From the NCBI GenBank assembly GCA_026873275.1, contig JANTUC010000007.1, positions 2,232,001 through 2,296,000 of the forward strand: a stretch of 64,000 nucleotides of DNA, in the 5' to 3' direction. The first letter of the stretch is position 1, and every line of letters starts with the position of its first letter. The translations under genes were made by a program, and so were the position numbers. The notes under the pieces are model-generated. The model was not told the origin of the DNA, did not search any database, and worked only from the letters and a program-made list of their open reading frames with translations. This document shows, one piece after another, positions 23,207 through 35,296 of this stretch. This stretch comes from Pseudopithomyces maydicus. Lineage: Eukaryota; Ascomycota; Dothideomycetes; Pleosporales; Didymosphaeriaceae.

Positions 23207-24321
23207 GGTGGTGAGATCCGTCGATGATCTTGGTCGATACTTAGCTAGATCACGAAATTAATCGAAGAAGCTCGAATACGGCGTCATAATTGATTGAATG
23301 TTCGGCAATCCAAGTTGACCCTGGGGCGCGTGAAGCTCTGGAAAATCGTGTGCCCATGTACATGCGAGGAACAATGGGATATGTACCGCTTCCTTCGGAT
23401 GCACAAAACCTAACTGGCTACTCCAAATTTTTCCTGGCCGTTAGTGTCTCACTATGTTTCCCTGCGGTTGCATTGACAATCTTGTCATTGAATCTGTGTT
23501 TGTGATCAACAATATTTGGAGGTTTAGAATCGAAAATCATGTCCACAAGGGTGCATGTACTCAGTCTCTTACCTACCATCGCAAGGACTTATACAGGTTA
23601 CGCCGACTCCAGCCAAAGGTAAGCTAGATATACTGACTTTCTTCTAAAATAAATTATTGAATAAGTGATTCATTGTGAGAGGGTAAATATGATTGTTAGG
23701 TATATCAGGACAGTAGCGTACTGGTAGGTGATTGGTCCCAGCACAATAGAATGGGTTTCACTCTAGAAGCTGAAGAGCACATAAAGCTCAAATCTGCTTC
23801 ACCAGAGTGTGTATACTTTGGAAGCTTAATCAATTTTCAATTTGGTATTTCGTAAAGCCGATAACGAAATCGGAAGCCACACAGTTGCAGTACTTCCTAT
23901 CTAGGTCATGTTGAGCTCTGCTACGGCAAGCGCGGGTTGATATTGCAAATTATGCATTGAAGTGGAAATAGAGCAATGCTCCACCAACCTACATATACCC
24001 AGACCACTGCCATACGTTATATAATATATAGATTAACAATGTACTCGAACTGTCCCTGGTCGTAACTTCCTTTTTCGGCTCGTCGTCGGGTTATCGGGCC
24101 TCTTTACTTCAGACTAAACCCTAAAAAGTCTCTGGTTAATTCGGAAGTAATGGTAGGTAGATATTAAATAATGTCTTAATATATTGCTGTTGTTTTGTTT
24201 ATAAGAAAAGGTAGTAGCTAAGTATGAGCTGACTAGATACAAAAGCTTAGTAGGATAAAACGGTTCGTACAGAAGGTATATCTTGATGTTGAGTTTATAT
24301 GACACTAGTATGCAAAGAATA
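23207..24321. other. Intergenic, AT-rich
   Basis: No supportable gene. It carries a copy of the dispersed palindromic repeat at 23581-23619. It lies between the 3' ends of two convergent genes. Confidence 0.55.
23581..23619 (+). repeat. Dispersed palindromic repeat, copy 2 (right half)
   Basis: Matches the reverse complement of the 45187-45243 copy over about 40 bases, including TACAGGTTACGCCGACTCCA followed by GCCAAAGG. All differences are C/T or G/A transitions, as expected from repeat-induced point mutation or deamination. Confidence 0.75.
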
Positions 24322-26115
24322 TCAGACAAACACTACGCCTCCCACAGCGACCGCAGCAATCACGACCTTGCTGACTATTCCTTGACCAGCCCTCACAGCT
24401 GAGCCATCCTCTGTATTAGATCCTGAATCAACAGTAGGGCTAGAAATTGGCGACTCCGTGGTCGTACGTGTCACAGTATCAGGTGTCCTCCTCGTCCCCT
24501 CTTCAATTTCCCCAGACGCGTCAAAGAATTCGTCTCCATCAGTGGCTTGTGTCCAATCGAGTGGCTCGTCGCTTGAGTTTAGGGCTATCGCACGGACAAA
24601 TTTTTCTACACTAACATCATCCAAGTTGACTGTTGTCTCGAACCCAGTTCGATTAGCTGATACGATGTGTTGCCACGGCCCGTCTGTCGCATTTGCCGTG
24701 TAAAGATGCCACTGCTCGACATCGGTCGCCCCGTTCCACGAAAAGTACGCATTATTCTCGTCCTTATCAAAGTGGATGTCTGGTTGAGTAGTGGGCTTTC
24801 CTTGCCATGCGAGCTTGTACGAACGGTAATTGTTCACCACGTTGGTAGCTCCAAACTGTACATCCAACAGAACGTTGCCGTCCCGGTCCAACTCCGCGAA
24901 GAAAGGCTCGCTTCCGTACCCGATGAAGAAATTGGTGTCTTCGTCACTAGGATCAATAGCTTGCAGACTTCCCTCGAACTGTCCCAATGTCTTAGCGCCG
25001 TTGGAGAAATCGCGAACCAGCTCGACGGTCTTTGCCTCCTGGTCAATCTCTAGGAGAAGCCCGCGCGAGTAGTCGGAATCATCTTCGTTCCCATTGTTAA
25101 AAAGTGTCATCCGCGTCTGTCCCTCATTTATCCATCTCGCATCATGTTGGAAAGCAAACCTCGCATCATCGGCAATCTCGAAATCAGACGCCTTACCACC
25201 CAGCCGCCATATGATGCTTCCATCCTCCCCAGAAATCTTATACACGCAGTTCATCACGCGCGCACTGATCAGATAGTCCCCTTTCGCATCCTTCTGCACG
25301 CTGTTCATGTGGAAAAAGTCCCACGGACTTTCTTCGGAACCATGTTCGTCTTCGAATTCTTTATAAGTCTCGTTAAATTTGACGTGGCTGCTTGCATTCC
25401 ATTCGAATCGTAACTCTCCAGTCTCAATGTCGATTTCCTGAAACACGCCTTCGTAAATCCAACCACTCTCTCTCCCATTTATAGAAGAAAGGTCTGTCTG
25501 AACAGGCGCATAGATGACGATAAGCGCTGTGTCGTCAGACGTAATACTGAATTCATGGAGATCCCCACCTTCGTAGCCCACAGGTGAGAAATGCGCGATC
25601 TCGGCATATGACTGATTGAGAACGTAGTAGGTGCCGTATCCGTAGCCGTCCATCAGCTGTCCAGACCAAAATGTCAGTACCGGCTCGTCTTTATAAGTCT
25701 GTGTTCGAAAATCGAAGGGCTCGGTGTAATTGGCTGTCCAGATCAGGGTTCCTTGGCGCCCTGGGGTGAAATCTAGAATCTTGTCAAATCTATCTCTGAG
25801 ATATACATTCTATCAAGTCAAGTCTGAATTAGACAAAAAAATCTTTCACGGACCCCATATGGTGGGCCAGTTCTGTCCAGAAGTCGGTTCGCCGTTAACA
25901 CCAATGAAGACGAGGCCCGGCGCGAGACCCGTCTCCCGAGCGTTGATTTGCATCTGCGGGGGTGCAACATCGGTATTTGACCGAAATGTCTGATACGGTG
26001 TGCCAGATTCGTCATCTTGCCCATAGCTATCAAGATCATGCGACACTGAATCTTGTGCTAGAGCGGTAAATAGGAACGCCGCGAAGGCACCTAGATAGAG
26101 ACATTTCATCCCCAT
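24322..26115 (-). CDS. Arylsulfotransferase-like (ASST) secreted protein
   Basis: Exons 26115-25850 and 25795-24322 join in phase 2 (GTGAAA donor, CTCAG acceptor) to 579 residues. An N-terminal signal peptide (MGMKCLYLGAFAAFLFTALA) is followed by the fungal arylsulfotransferase layout: TDVAPPQMQINARETGLAPG, then GTLIWTANY, GDLHEFSITSDDTALIVIYA, EIDIETGELRFEWNASSHV, SPWDFFHMNSVQKDAKGDYL, FQHDARWIN and the beta-propeller repeats. Fungal members (arylsulfotransferase-type beta-propellers) are secreted or surface proteins whose activity is rarely tested. The C-terminus has a Ser/Thr stretch and a hydrophobic end (IVSKVVIAAVAVGGVVFV), consistent with a GPI-anchor signal. Another ATG lies 15 bases upstream (26130 is not ATG) and one at 26109. 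Its frame is intact. Confidence 0.85.
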
Positions 26116-26746
26116 TTTGGAAAAACACAAAGAGAAATCATGCGGAAAGAAGAGAAAAAGAACGCATGCATCTTGGGGACAACAGCTGTTTAAACTGCCT
26201 GCTTTACGCGGAACGAAAACTGGAGAATGGAGTTGCTTAGGCCCAGCACTTCGGGTAACGGCGAGGGTATACCAAGCGCTTAACTATATTGGGTTAGCTA
26301 CAAGACTTTGGTAATCTGCCTACACACGTAGTTCGTGGCTGGGCGGCGTGGCGGAGGCGGTGTTTGCGGCTGTCGGCATTGATGGGTGTCACATAATCGG
26401 AGGCAATGGATATTAGTGGTTTAGAATAAGTGGTGATACGGAATTGTGTCAAGGGAAAATGACAGCACCATTGGCAAGCGGGAAGCCCGGAATAACGATG
26501 CTGTCAGCGACAAATGACACAGATCAAGAACATTTTAGAACATAACAGTTTGTAGCTCTCGCATGCTAAAAAGACGTTGTTCCTGCGAAGCTGCTGGGTA
26601 ATTTCAGCGGATATAGTGTTAAAAGTAAGGACCGTTTCTTATACCGTAGAGGGAAAGATTTCTAATGAGGAACTGATGATCTATGAGCCTTATAGAACGG
26701 TTATCGGTATCATGGCACCCAAATCTCCCTCAAGCCAACTTTACTT
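26116..26746. other. Intergenic, no gene seen
   Basis: Contains the promoter side of the arylsulfotransferase-like gene and the 3' flank of the CorA-like gene. No further frame is supportable. Confidence 0.55.
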
Positions 26747-29148
26747 TTAGGCCATGCTTTTTGAGTGGTCTCTTCGACGTTTCAATATTATGTTCAAATG
26801 GTACTGCCATGGCTCCCACACGTATGTCATCCATTGCCTCTTGATCCAATGTGGCAAGTTTGTTAAGAACAGAAGAGCCAGGATTATGGCAAGTGGAACG
26901 CTAACTACCCAGAAAACCCTGATATTGTCAGGTTACTTAGAATTTGTGTATTTCGTCAGTTAACCTCAAGTACGTACCAAAACTTTGTAACACTCTTTGC
27001 ATCAGGCGTGAAAGAGGGGATTGCACTAATGACATTAGACATTTTCGATAAATTATTAAGGCAATATCTAGACTTACAGTATAGCAGCACAAAGGCTGGC
27101 TGGCACAAACAGTGCGGCGAAGCTTGAGATATGCTTAGCTGGTTGAAAAGATGATAGAAACTCCGGCAAGACTATCTGATATATTTCATTCCACGCTAAG
27201 AGAAGTTTGATACGTGTAGTAAACGTGTTTTTGTACTCACCCAGTAAGTCTCTTAGAGTTCTTGGCCTGTTCGTTCGCGAACTGTGTTGAAGTCGCCCCA
27301 ATCGCTTGGACGTATGTTTCAGTTGTACGATTCATTAGTTGAATTGCGTATGCATTCATTTTGATGAGTTTATCCCACTCGTCTAATTCGTGTTGTGCAT
27401 ATTCGCTATCGCCTCCAATCTCCCCGCGTTCGTTCAAGAGTTCCTGTGTTGATCCACCACTTTCGTATATTTTAGTGGTATTCGACTCAATGTTGTGGAT
27501 ACTTATGTCGTTTTCTCCTCCTGAGATTTAATCAAGTGATTCCCTCCGCTATAGTCATTAGAGTTGAAAAATCCCACTCTATTGGTCCCACCTTCAGTAT
27601 TGATGGAGAAATTGTGACCCGCTGGCTGGACCTTGCTTTTCATCAAGCTAGTCATTACCTGTTGGTTCATGTTTAAGCGGTATTGCATCACCTCCAGCTC
27701 TTCTCGCAGCTCCCACAACTGAGTAAAAAACTGGCCTTTCCAATCGTCTGACCAAGCTTCGCGTTCAAGCTTAGCAAAATCAAAGTCGGCCAGTTTTTTA
27801 ACGCCGGTGGATGCCTTCCCTACTAACCTCCATGTGTCAAGGAATGAGGAATGAACAGTGGACGCATTTCTCGCCAGAACAATGCTGCAGCAATATTCAG
27901 CCCATTTATAGGTTGCTGTTTCAGGAGGCGACACCACTTGTTTCTTTTCGTCCAAATCGTCGAAATGCTGAACGAGTTTATCGTACATTGACAGAATATC
28001 GCTCTTGGCGAACTGAACAAAACTCCAATTATTTTCACCATGGCTTTGATCGACGATGGCGTTCTCCTTCTTCTTGCCGGGCGCATCACCAGTAGATGAC
28101 TTTCTTTTTCCTTCACGTGTGCGATTACGTGTTCCTATCATGTCTGCCTGTACTGCCGGAAGTGGAAGCGTCCTTTTAGGATCTGCTATATTTCTCACAC
28201 TTGAAAACTGTTCTTCCGCAACCGAATGTGAAAGCGAAGGTACCGAACCTGTAAGTTCTTTGTGTCCTTCTATTATCGGATATAAAGGTGTCCAATTCGG
28301 GTTTGTACTCCTTTTGATGCGAGGAAACTGTTCTTCTCGGGTCGGACATGGGTCCACTAGGATGACAGCTTTAAGTTGACTGTTAGCTTTCGTTTCTCAA
28401 ATGCGACCGGTCAAGACTTACCTATTTTTCGACCATTACGATTTCCACAGTAATAGCTGATTAGTTGTTCAACTGCTTCAGTGTCGCCTAATTGTTGATC
28501 TTTGTTGAACGCATTAATGCGATGAATTAATGTTCGCTTGGCAGTGCAAGCTAGATCTTGATTTTTCAATCCACCTTTCCTGACCTTAAATGGGAGAGGC
28601 TGCAGATATTGAAGTATAAAATGCTCTTGGGGATTTGAACCCAGTGGAAGGCAAACTTTACCGAGTAGATGATCTTCGGGATGTGCACAATGAAGTGCGA
28701 AAACATGTTCCGGTATGTGAAGCCATTTCGCGACGGGCTGTACCCAACTTGCGCCAAGATCCTCTATGATTACGAGTTGGGTATTCTCAGAAAGTAACCC
28801 TTGCTCTTCCAGGTCGCAACTTTTCATGGTCCACGATTTCAGCTCACACTTTTTACTGTTTGTTTCAGGGTCGTTAATGAGGTCAAGTACTGCAATTCTT
28901 CCGCGCTGGCGCTCTTCGCCTGTCTGATTTTCCAACTCCAGAAGAAAGCTAGACTGATCCACCTGCTTGTTTTCTTTTGTACGCCTTCTATCTGCGGAGG
29001 TTTCCGGCTGATACTTAGGTTGTTCATCTTTTACCACTATGAGGCTAGATTCAAAGTCTTCTGCATCAGTTTGAGCAACCCCCATTGCCTCATCTGCGGG
29101 CCTTCCAGTGGTGGTGATCATGCTTTCAACTAACGTGAGCGGTTCCAT
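26747..29148 (-). CDS. CorA-like Mg2+ transporter domain protein
   Basis: Six exons splice cleanly to 678 residues: 29148-28422, 28356-27592, 27520-27241, 27122-27078, 27025-26978 and 26918-26747. The N-terminal half has the pattern of fungal CorA-like proteins (TQLVIIEDLGASWVQPVAKW, then LHIPEHVFALHCAHPED). A charged linker and helices follow (YAIQLMNRTTETYVQAIGAT, NEQAKNSKRLTG). The first membrane helix reads FAALFVPASLCAAIL and the second FWVVSVPLAIILALLFLTNL, the two-helix CorA hairpin. The canonical GMN after helix 1 is absent (LAIPSF), as in many fungal relatives, so Mg2+ transport is doubtful. Intron 3 uses a rare AAG acceptor, chosen because it alone keeps the family spacing. Related fungal proteins often pair with HET or ankyrin modules; none is seen here. 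Confidence 0.8.
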
Positions 29149-29952
29149 GACTAGCGGGTCCGGGTGGAAGATTCAAAATTCTGACGAAACGCTATCAGAG
29201 TGTATGATATATTGTGGCAGTGTGATTGATAGCACCTATCGATGCGAACAGTGAATCGAAATTTTGGAAGAGAAATCGGTTCAAGGCTTCTCGATTTAAC
29301 ACGCCTGTGGGGTAGAATAGGACTATATATAATTATAGTGTCTACAAAAGTGGTTCATAGTGGATAAATAACAAGTTCAGCTGGAATGTGGCTGTAAATG
29401 TGCACATGTTTTAATTGGTGCTCACAGCTATCGCTCCATGCACGTAGAGCATAGCCTGCAGCCCCGCACCAACTAGTGTATGAGCTTGTTCAGTCATTGG
29501 CAAGATTGAAAACTTAGATTCGTATATGCAGGAAGAGCTGAAAAGTTCCCAATAGAATTGCGTGTCTAGGCCTTTTTATTGTCTAGGATGATTTATCATG
29601 CTATTGATATAAACTCTGGTTGCGGTCCGCGCGAACCTTGAATTCACTAGCTGAAGATTGAAAAAAATTATTAACCTAAGTACCGTCAGCAATAGGCTGT
29701 TATGTGCGCATGAAATCTCTTTTTCGCATGTATCTCAAATCATCGTCCATCGCCGTTCCACCGATACGATAATATTCATTGTACTATCACTATTACATGC
29801 ATTCTTCTTATGCTAAGTGGTAGTCAACGACAGCACAGTTTCAGGACCAACAGTTGGAACAATAAAACTTAGCTAACCATAATGAATACGCTCAGAAGAG
29901 CAATGGAAAGACCTCCACCCCCAGTTATAATAATGCAAGTATCCATTCTTTA
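29149..29952. other. Intergenic, no gene seen
   Basis: AT-rich DNA upstream of the CorA-like gene and upstream of the candidate gene at about 29953. No other frame is supportable. Confidence 0.5.
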
Positions 29953-30848
29953 TTGAATGACCATGGATCTGTTGGACTTATCTCTTACAGCGTTATTGGA
30001 AGATCAAATGCCGGAAAAACCACAGTAAGCCAAGTCTCGAAACTGATCCTACTATCAACTGACGGTTACACACAGTTCATTGATCAGTGCATTAGGGCAA
30101 AGAGCCAAGAAGATTTTCTACAATATTGTGGTGGAGTCTCTGATGAATCCCATACCACCCAAACGTACATGTTCAATGGTCTTACGGGATCGAACCAGGA
30201 GATAATCTTCCGTGAAGAGCCTTCTCTACTCGAGAATCCCGAATCCAGTTACGAGATTTTGAATGAATTTGCAGAATTTTTGTATGAGTGCGTGACACAA
30301 AGTATCGAAACACGAGAGTTGCCCAAAGACTGACATCTAGGTAGGTCCGGAGATGATAGCGTTGCTGGTGTTGTTTTTGTTCTTGACCATGGTAGGGTCG
30401 ACACCCCCAGCAAGAGTTGGAATTCCATGAACATCTAGAGTATGCTAGGCGGTGGATGGGTGATGAAAGCCCGCGTTCTACGGTTTTAATGAAGAATCGC
30501 AAGCCACAGTTACCTGGCGCATCACATAACAACGTTGACTTGATATGGCATGGGGTTCTGGGTCAACAGTCTTTGGGAATAAGAGAGGGAGATCCAAGCA
30601 TCGTTATCCAAAGCCTGATCCCTCTTTCCATTCACATTCCAAGACTCAGAGATCAAATGCGACGTAAGCAGTTGCGCGATACCGAAATAGGAAAGTATTA
30701 TTCAAGGCAACTGGACCGGTGGATTAAGGATGCTAAGAAGGAAAAGAAAACGAATTCAAATAAGGCTGATTTAAAGAGGAGGATTCATTTACTGGAAGGT
30801 TTTAAGACTTCTTTCAAAAAGAGAGAGTTTCCACCCAAGAATCGATGA
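29953..30848 (+). CDS. Unrecognised gene or gene remnant
   Basis: Two open blocks, 29953-30333 and about 30417-30848, can be joined by an intron (GTGACA donor after LYEC, CCCCCAG acceptor before QELEFHEHLEYARRWMGD). The second block is lysine/arginine-rich (RDQMRRKQLRDTEIGKYYSR, then LDRWIKDAKKEKKTNSNK) and ends in TGA at 30848. The true 5' end is unclear: GTAAGC at 30025 and CACAG at about 30075 look like another intron, and an in-frame ATG at 29953 would then be replaced by an upstream exon. I recognise no domain. It may be a degraded accessory gene. Confidence 0.35.
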
Positions 30849-33800
30849 AGCGGGTTGAAGTCAATAACGACAGGATCCGTATGGTCATAGCAAAAACATC
30901 CTGACTAGACCTGTTTGTCCATGAAAAGAAGTGTAAATTTTTCTGAACCATGTGCTTGAGAATACTAGCAAAATTTCATACTTGTAGTATCGTATTTAGT
31001 TTAGTGCAACTTTTGTTCTAGCAGATGATGCAACCAACCGGATCTGTGTAATCAGTGAATCTGTCTTGCTATAGAACAAGAGTGGAATTTTTATAGTCAT
31101 GTGACTACAGTTCCATAGACAAAATAGCTTGAGCGTGGGTTGTTGCCCCTGGAAAGATATATTGGGGCTAGTTGGCTGTGGGTCAAATTTCCTTAGACAA
31201 CGAAAATTTATCCAGCCATTCGAAATTCTGGATGTTGAAAACCAAGATGTTAAGATCTGAGCGATGGTCAGATGCTCTTGAGTTTTTCCTGCCCTTTGCG
31301 CTACTAGATACGAAAGAACACCCTAGCCGACCGAAAGAAACAGCATCACGACAAACTTACAGTCATCTCCCATCATGATTGGTACTCAGCGATTGAGCCT
31401 TGAGAAGAGCTTACAAATTATCAGTCTCGCAATGAATGAATCTCGTTAAGACTTCAGCTCGGTATCATGGCGACTAGTTGATCTGTTTGTTATAGCGTTT
31501 CAATTCTAGTAAAACTAAGGAGGTTGAGCTCAGCTGAGAATTGTGACAAGCTCTATATACTAGCTTTGTATTGTTGCATGGTCAAAAACTGAGCAAAACT
31601 ACCACGGCACCTGTCGCGTCACCCGCTTGTTTTAAAACATCTCGCCGCCCTTTTCTTTAGTTGTGTCCTCACAACATTGGCAATTGGAATTCCAACTCCC
31701 CGCTTACAAGGGTTTTCACAATTAAAAGCCTTCCACTCCTATTTTTCAACATAGTTCAACGCTGGCCGAAATAACCTTATTCTTCTCGGTCTAGCAATCT
31801 CGATCATGGTCGGGTATTATCGATCCATTTGACTTGTGCTATTGCGCCCCGCCCCGCTAACAGGAGATGAATACCCTTTGCGTGCATATATAATTCACGA
31901 TAACATACCTCGATGTCAACAGTACAGCAAAAACCATTTGTTGCATAACTGACACGCCTACTTCGAACTGAAAATACGCAACGAAAATTCGGAGCATTCG
32001 ATAAATGTTGCCTTGATTGCGGACACCAAACTTCAAACCCCGACAACCTTGTGACCAATATGTACGATAACTACCCGGAAGATTCGGTTGTAAGATTGCG
32101 CCCCGAATTCAGCCGGAAGTCGAGGTAGTAAGCGGGACTATAGCATCGTGCTATGCCCGAAGTATCTATCGTCAGAAAACCCCTTATCGGACACTTTCGG
32201 ATGCGCTCCTCCCCGCATATCGCTATCTTCCCCCGGGTTTCGTTCGCAATTAGTCCAATACCCCGTCTACTAAATAAATGGTAGGCACCCTATCGCGACG
32301 TCGTTCACAACCCGCGAGTATAACCCAACAACGCTAACTCGTCCCGAAAGCTTCCTCAGCATGCGATAAGAATGAGCGAACCTTACCCGCGACACGTGTT
32401 CCTGATAAGGCGAGTTGGTCAGCGAGCCACTCTGTCAGCTCGTCCACGTGGCTCGCTGCATGGCGCCACCATCCACCAAGCTGGTAGAACATCGTGTGGC
32501 GCCTCGAACACGCATCCCAGGTCCATGGTCCGGCCCAGAGTGGCAGTGAATCCTTCCCAGGCGTACGTATATCAGCAACGCCTCAGCATACGTGCCGGTT
32601 GGGTCGATCCGCGTCAACCACCGCGCATGAAATCAAGGAACCCGAAACAAGTGTTTTAGGTAGGAAGGCTGAGCGATGCGTTGAGAGCGGGTTACAAAAG
32701 CAAATATGCAGTGGGTCCCACCGGTGAAAATGTTCTGGTTCACCCTAGACGATTGCATGGTCTGAGAAAAAGTACCCTCATCATACTGCTCACATGGCAC
32801 CCAGTGCGCCACTCTTCCTGAAACCTCCTGCTTTGATACAACAATCAGGAAAGCACTCTCAACCATGAGACAGAACCAAACGGCACAGCAGCCACGCACC
32901 CGTCTCACTCAGCGCCGCGCAACATCTGAACCAACAATGACGTAAGCCCGCCCATCTCCCTACCTCCATTCAATCAATCAATCAATCAACCACGCATTTA
33001 CTTATCCAATCAATCAATCAATCAATCAATCACCACCCACCAGCCCACCAACCCACCCACCACTCACACAACCCAACTCCCAAACCCACTAGCCTAGCAC
33101 CCCATAAGAACCACACTACCACGAGCAATACACAATAAATCCCCGACCCACCCACTCACACACCTCCCACTCCCTTCACCCCCTCCCCCAAAATCTCACC
33201 CGCATCCATCTCACCCACATAAGCCCGTCACCACCCTCCCTCCCTTCCCACTACTGTAAGGCCCATCCCTGCGCGCTAATCCCCTAGGGTAAGCCACCCG
33301 CGCAGCCTAGCCCGTTCAGACTAGCGGCGCCGTGCCGTGCGTCTGGCCCCCACACGTGGTTTCTGTAGTATTGCCGGGATGGAGGGATGGCGGGGGCTTG
33401 GATGTTCATGCGGATGCGTGCTGGGTCGGTGGGTGGGTACATACGTATGTAACCATGCTGCGGGCATGCATGGGTGTGATTTGTGTTTTGCGTTTTGCGT
33501 TTTGCCCGCCTTGGTCAGGGCACGTGCGTTGGGTGGGAGGAATAGGAAGTAGGTACGTCTGTACATGCTCATGCACCGCGAGCACGTGTTTAGCGGGGCT
33601 GCGGTGTTTTATGGGTTGATGCGGAGGGCGGTTTTTGCGAAGTGGTTAGGTGGAAAGTGTGAACTATGGGTCGAAACATGGATGTGTAGAATACGTACTG
33701 AAGCGCTGAGTTCAAAGGTAGGTCGCTTGGAGATGGATCCCATTAAAGAGAGAATTCACGCCTAGGCACGAGAAAGAGAATAAAAGACAAGAAGTATGTA

Positions 33801-35296
33801 GACCCATGGATGTATGTACGTGTATCCGTCTCCTCCGTGCACGACCATCGCCGTCATTCCCATTAAGTAGGCTACCTGTGAAAATAAAGAAAACCCATCC
33901 ATCGCACGTCCTCTCTTCTACGCACATACATACAGAGCACCGCGCAATCACATCAAGCACACCACCACCATCGCCATCCACACCCATTGCCCTCTAGCCA
34001 ATCCAATACACACTCCCCTCAACCCACCTCTCCCTTTCTCCCCCGCTACATGCCTGCCACCCAACCCCCAAAATCAAGCCTCTACCTATTCAGCAAACCA
34101 ACAGCCCTGCGCAGCGCAGCAGCAAGGTATGTATGTGTATGTATGTACGGCACGGCACACGGCACGGCACGGGGCGGCACGCGCTCGTATCTATCGGATC
34201 GGCGGGAAGGAGAAGGGAGGAAAAGCAAAGAGAGGCAGAGGCGAAGGAATGCCAACACGAGTCAGGCAGAGCGGGATCTGTATGCTTGATGCAGTTAGGT
34301 TAGGAGCTGCTGAGCGTGGTGGGCGCTGTGTATGTATATATGTATGTATATATGTAAGTAGTGCGTGGTAGAGAAGATTCTTGGGGCGGTGGTAGTGGGT
34401 TGAGCTTTTGATTTAGGGGTCTGTGAAATTGTACATACATGTAAATACCGTTTCGTCCTCGTACTGCTCGCAGAATATCACAGAATAGACGCCTAGCACA
34501 TGCGGAAATGTGTATATGAATGTTATAAATGTATATGCATATACCTATACATACATTTATCCCACGCCTCTGTCCAGCTCCGCTCGACTCAATGCCAGAG
34601 ACCACGTCTAAACCCAACCCCACTTCCTCTTCTCCCAGATCCTCTTCCCCATACATACATTCTCCCTCGAAAAATTATACATACATTGATCAAAAAGTAG
34701 TGTAATCGAAAGGTGAGATGGAGATGAGAAGAAGAAAAAGAACGCTTGCTTGCTTGCTTTCTTGTTTGTTCGCTCGATGGTGATGAAATGACGCCAACCA
34801 GCCTACCAGCTAGCTAGCCAGCCGGCCATGCCAACAGACCAGACCATGTTTCCCTGCGCCGGTTTGAGAAGATGAAAAAACAAACACTATATAAAAAAAA
34901 GTAGATGAGATGAGACGACGGAAATAAAAAGAAATGAGAAAAAGAAATACGAGCCGAGTACTGGGGGTGTGTTCCTCGCGCTGGTGTAGGGAAGTCCCAA
35001 ATTAACGCCTGAAATGATGGTATCCGTGGATGCCGGGTCGCTGTGCTGTGCTGTTCTGTGCGTGCGTCGCTTTGCTCCCGCCATCCTTATGCCGTCCGTG
35101 TCGTCCGGTAGCCCATTCGTCCGTCCATTCCATCCATCCATCCATATCCCATGATCATGATAGTGAGAAAGTTCATGCCTGAAAAGCAATACCGCGCAAA
35201 GCTCGCCTCAATAATACACGTCGAGAAGTCCAGCCTCGATTCCGCACTTGGTTAGTTCGTTCGTCCTTCCATCCGCCCGTTCGCTTTGTCGATCCA
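30849..35296. other. Long gene-free stretch
   Basis: About 4.4 kb without a supportable gene. Up to about 32.3 kb it is AT-leaning with scattered stops. From 32.9 to 34.9 kb it is rich in CA, CAAT and TATG simple repeats and becomes GC-rich. Open frames near 33.3-34.7 kb are repeat-driven. The last 250 bases are the 3' flank of the gene at 35297-36499, with GGAT/ATCC and TTGC repeats. Confidence 0.55.
32970..33033. repeat. (CAAT)n microsatellite, two blocks
   Basis: Tandem CAAT units at 32970-32990 and 33006-33033 at the border between AT-leaning and GC-rich DNA. Confidence 0.85.

Noticed and set aside
29995..30030. GRSNAGKT, a Walker A-like match
   Set aside because: It lies at a likely intron border and no GTPase motif follows, so it is probably chance.
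32372..32727. Two plus-strand frames of 77-95 codons
   Set aside because: No family match and low codon regularity.
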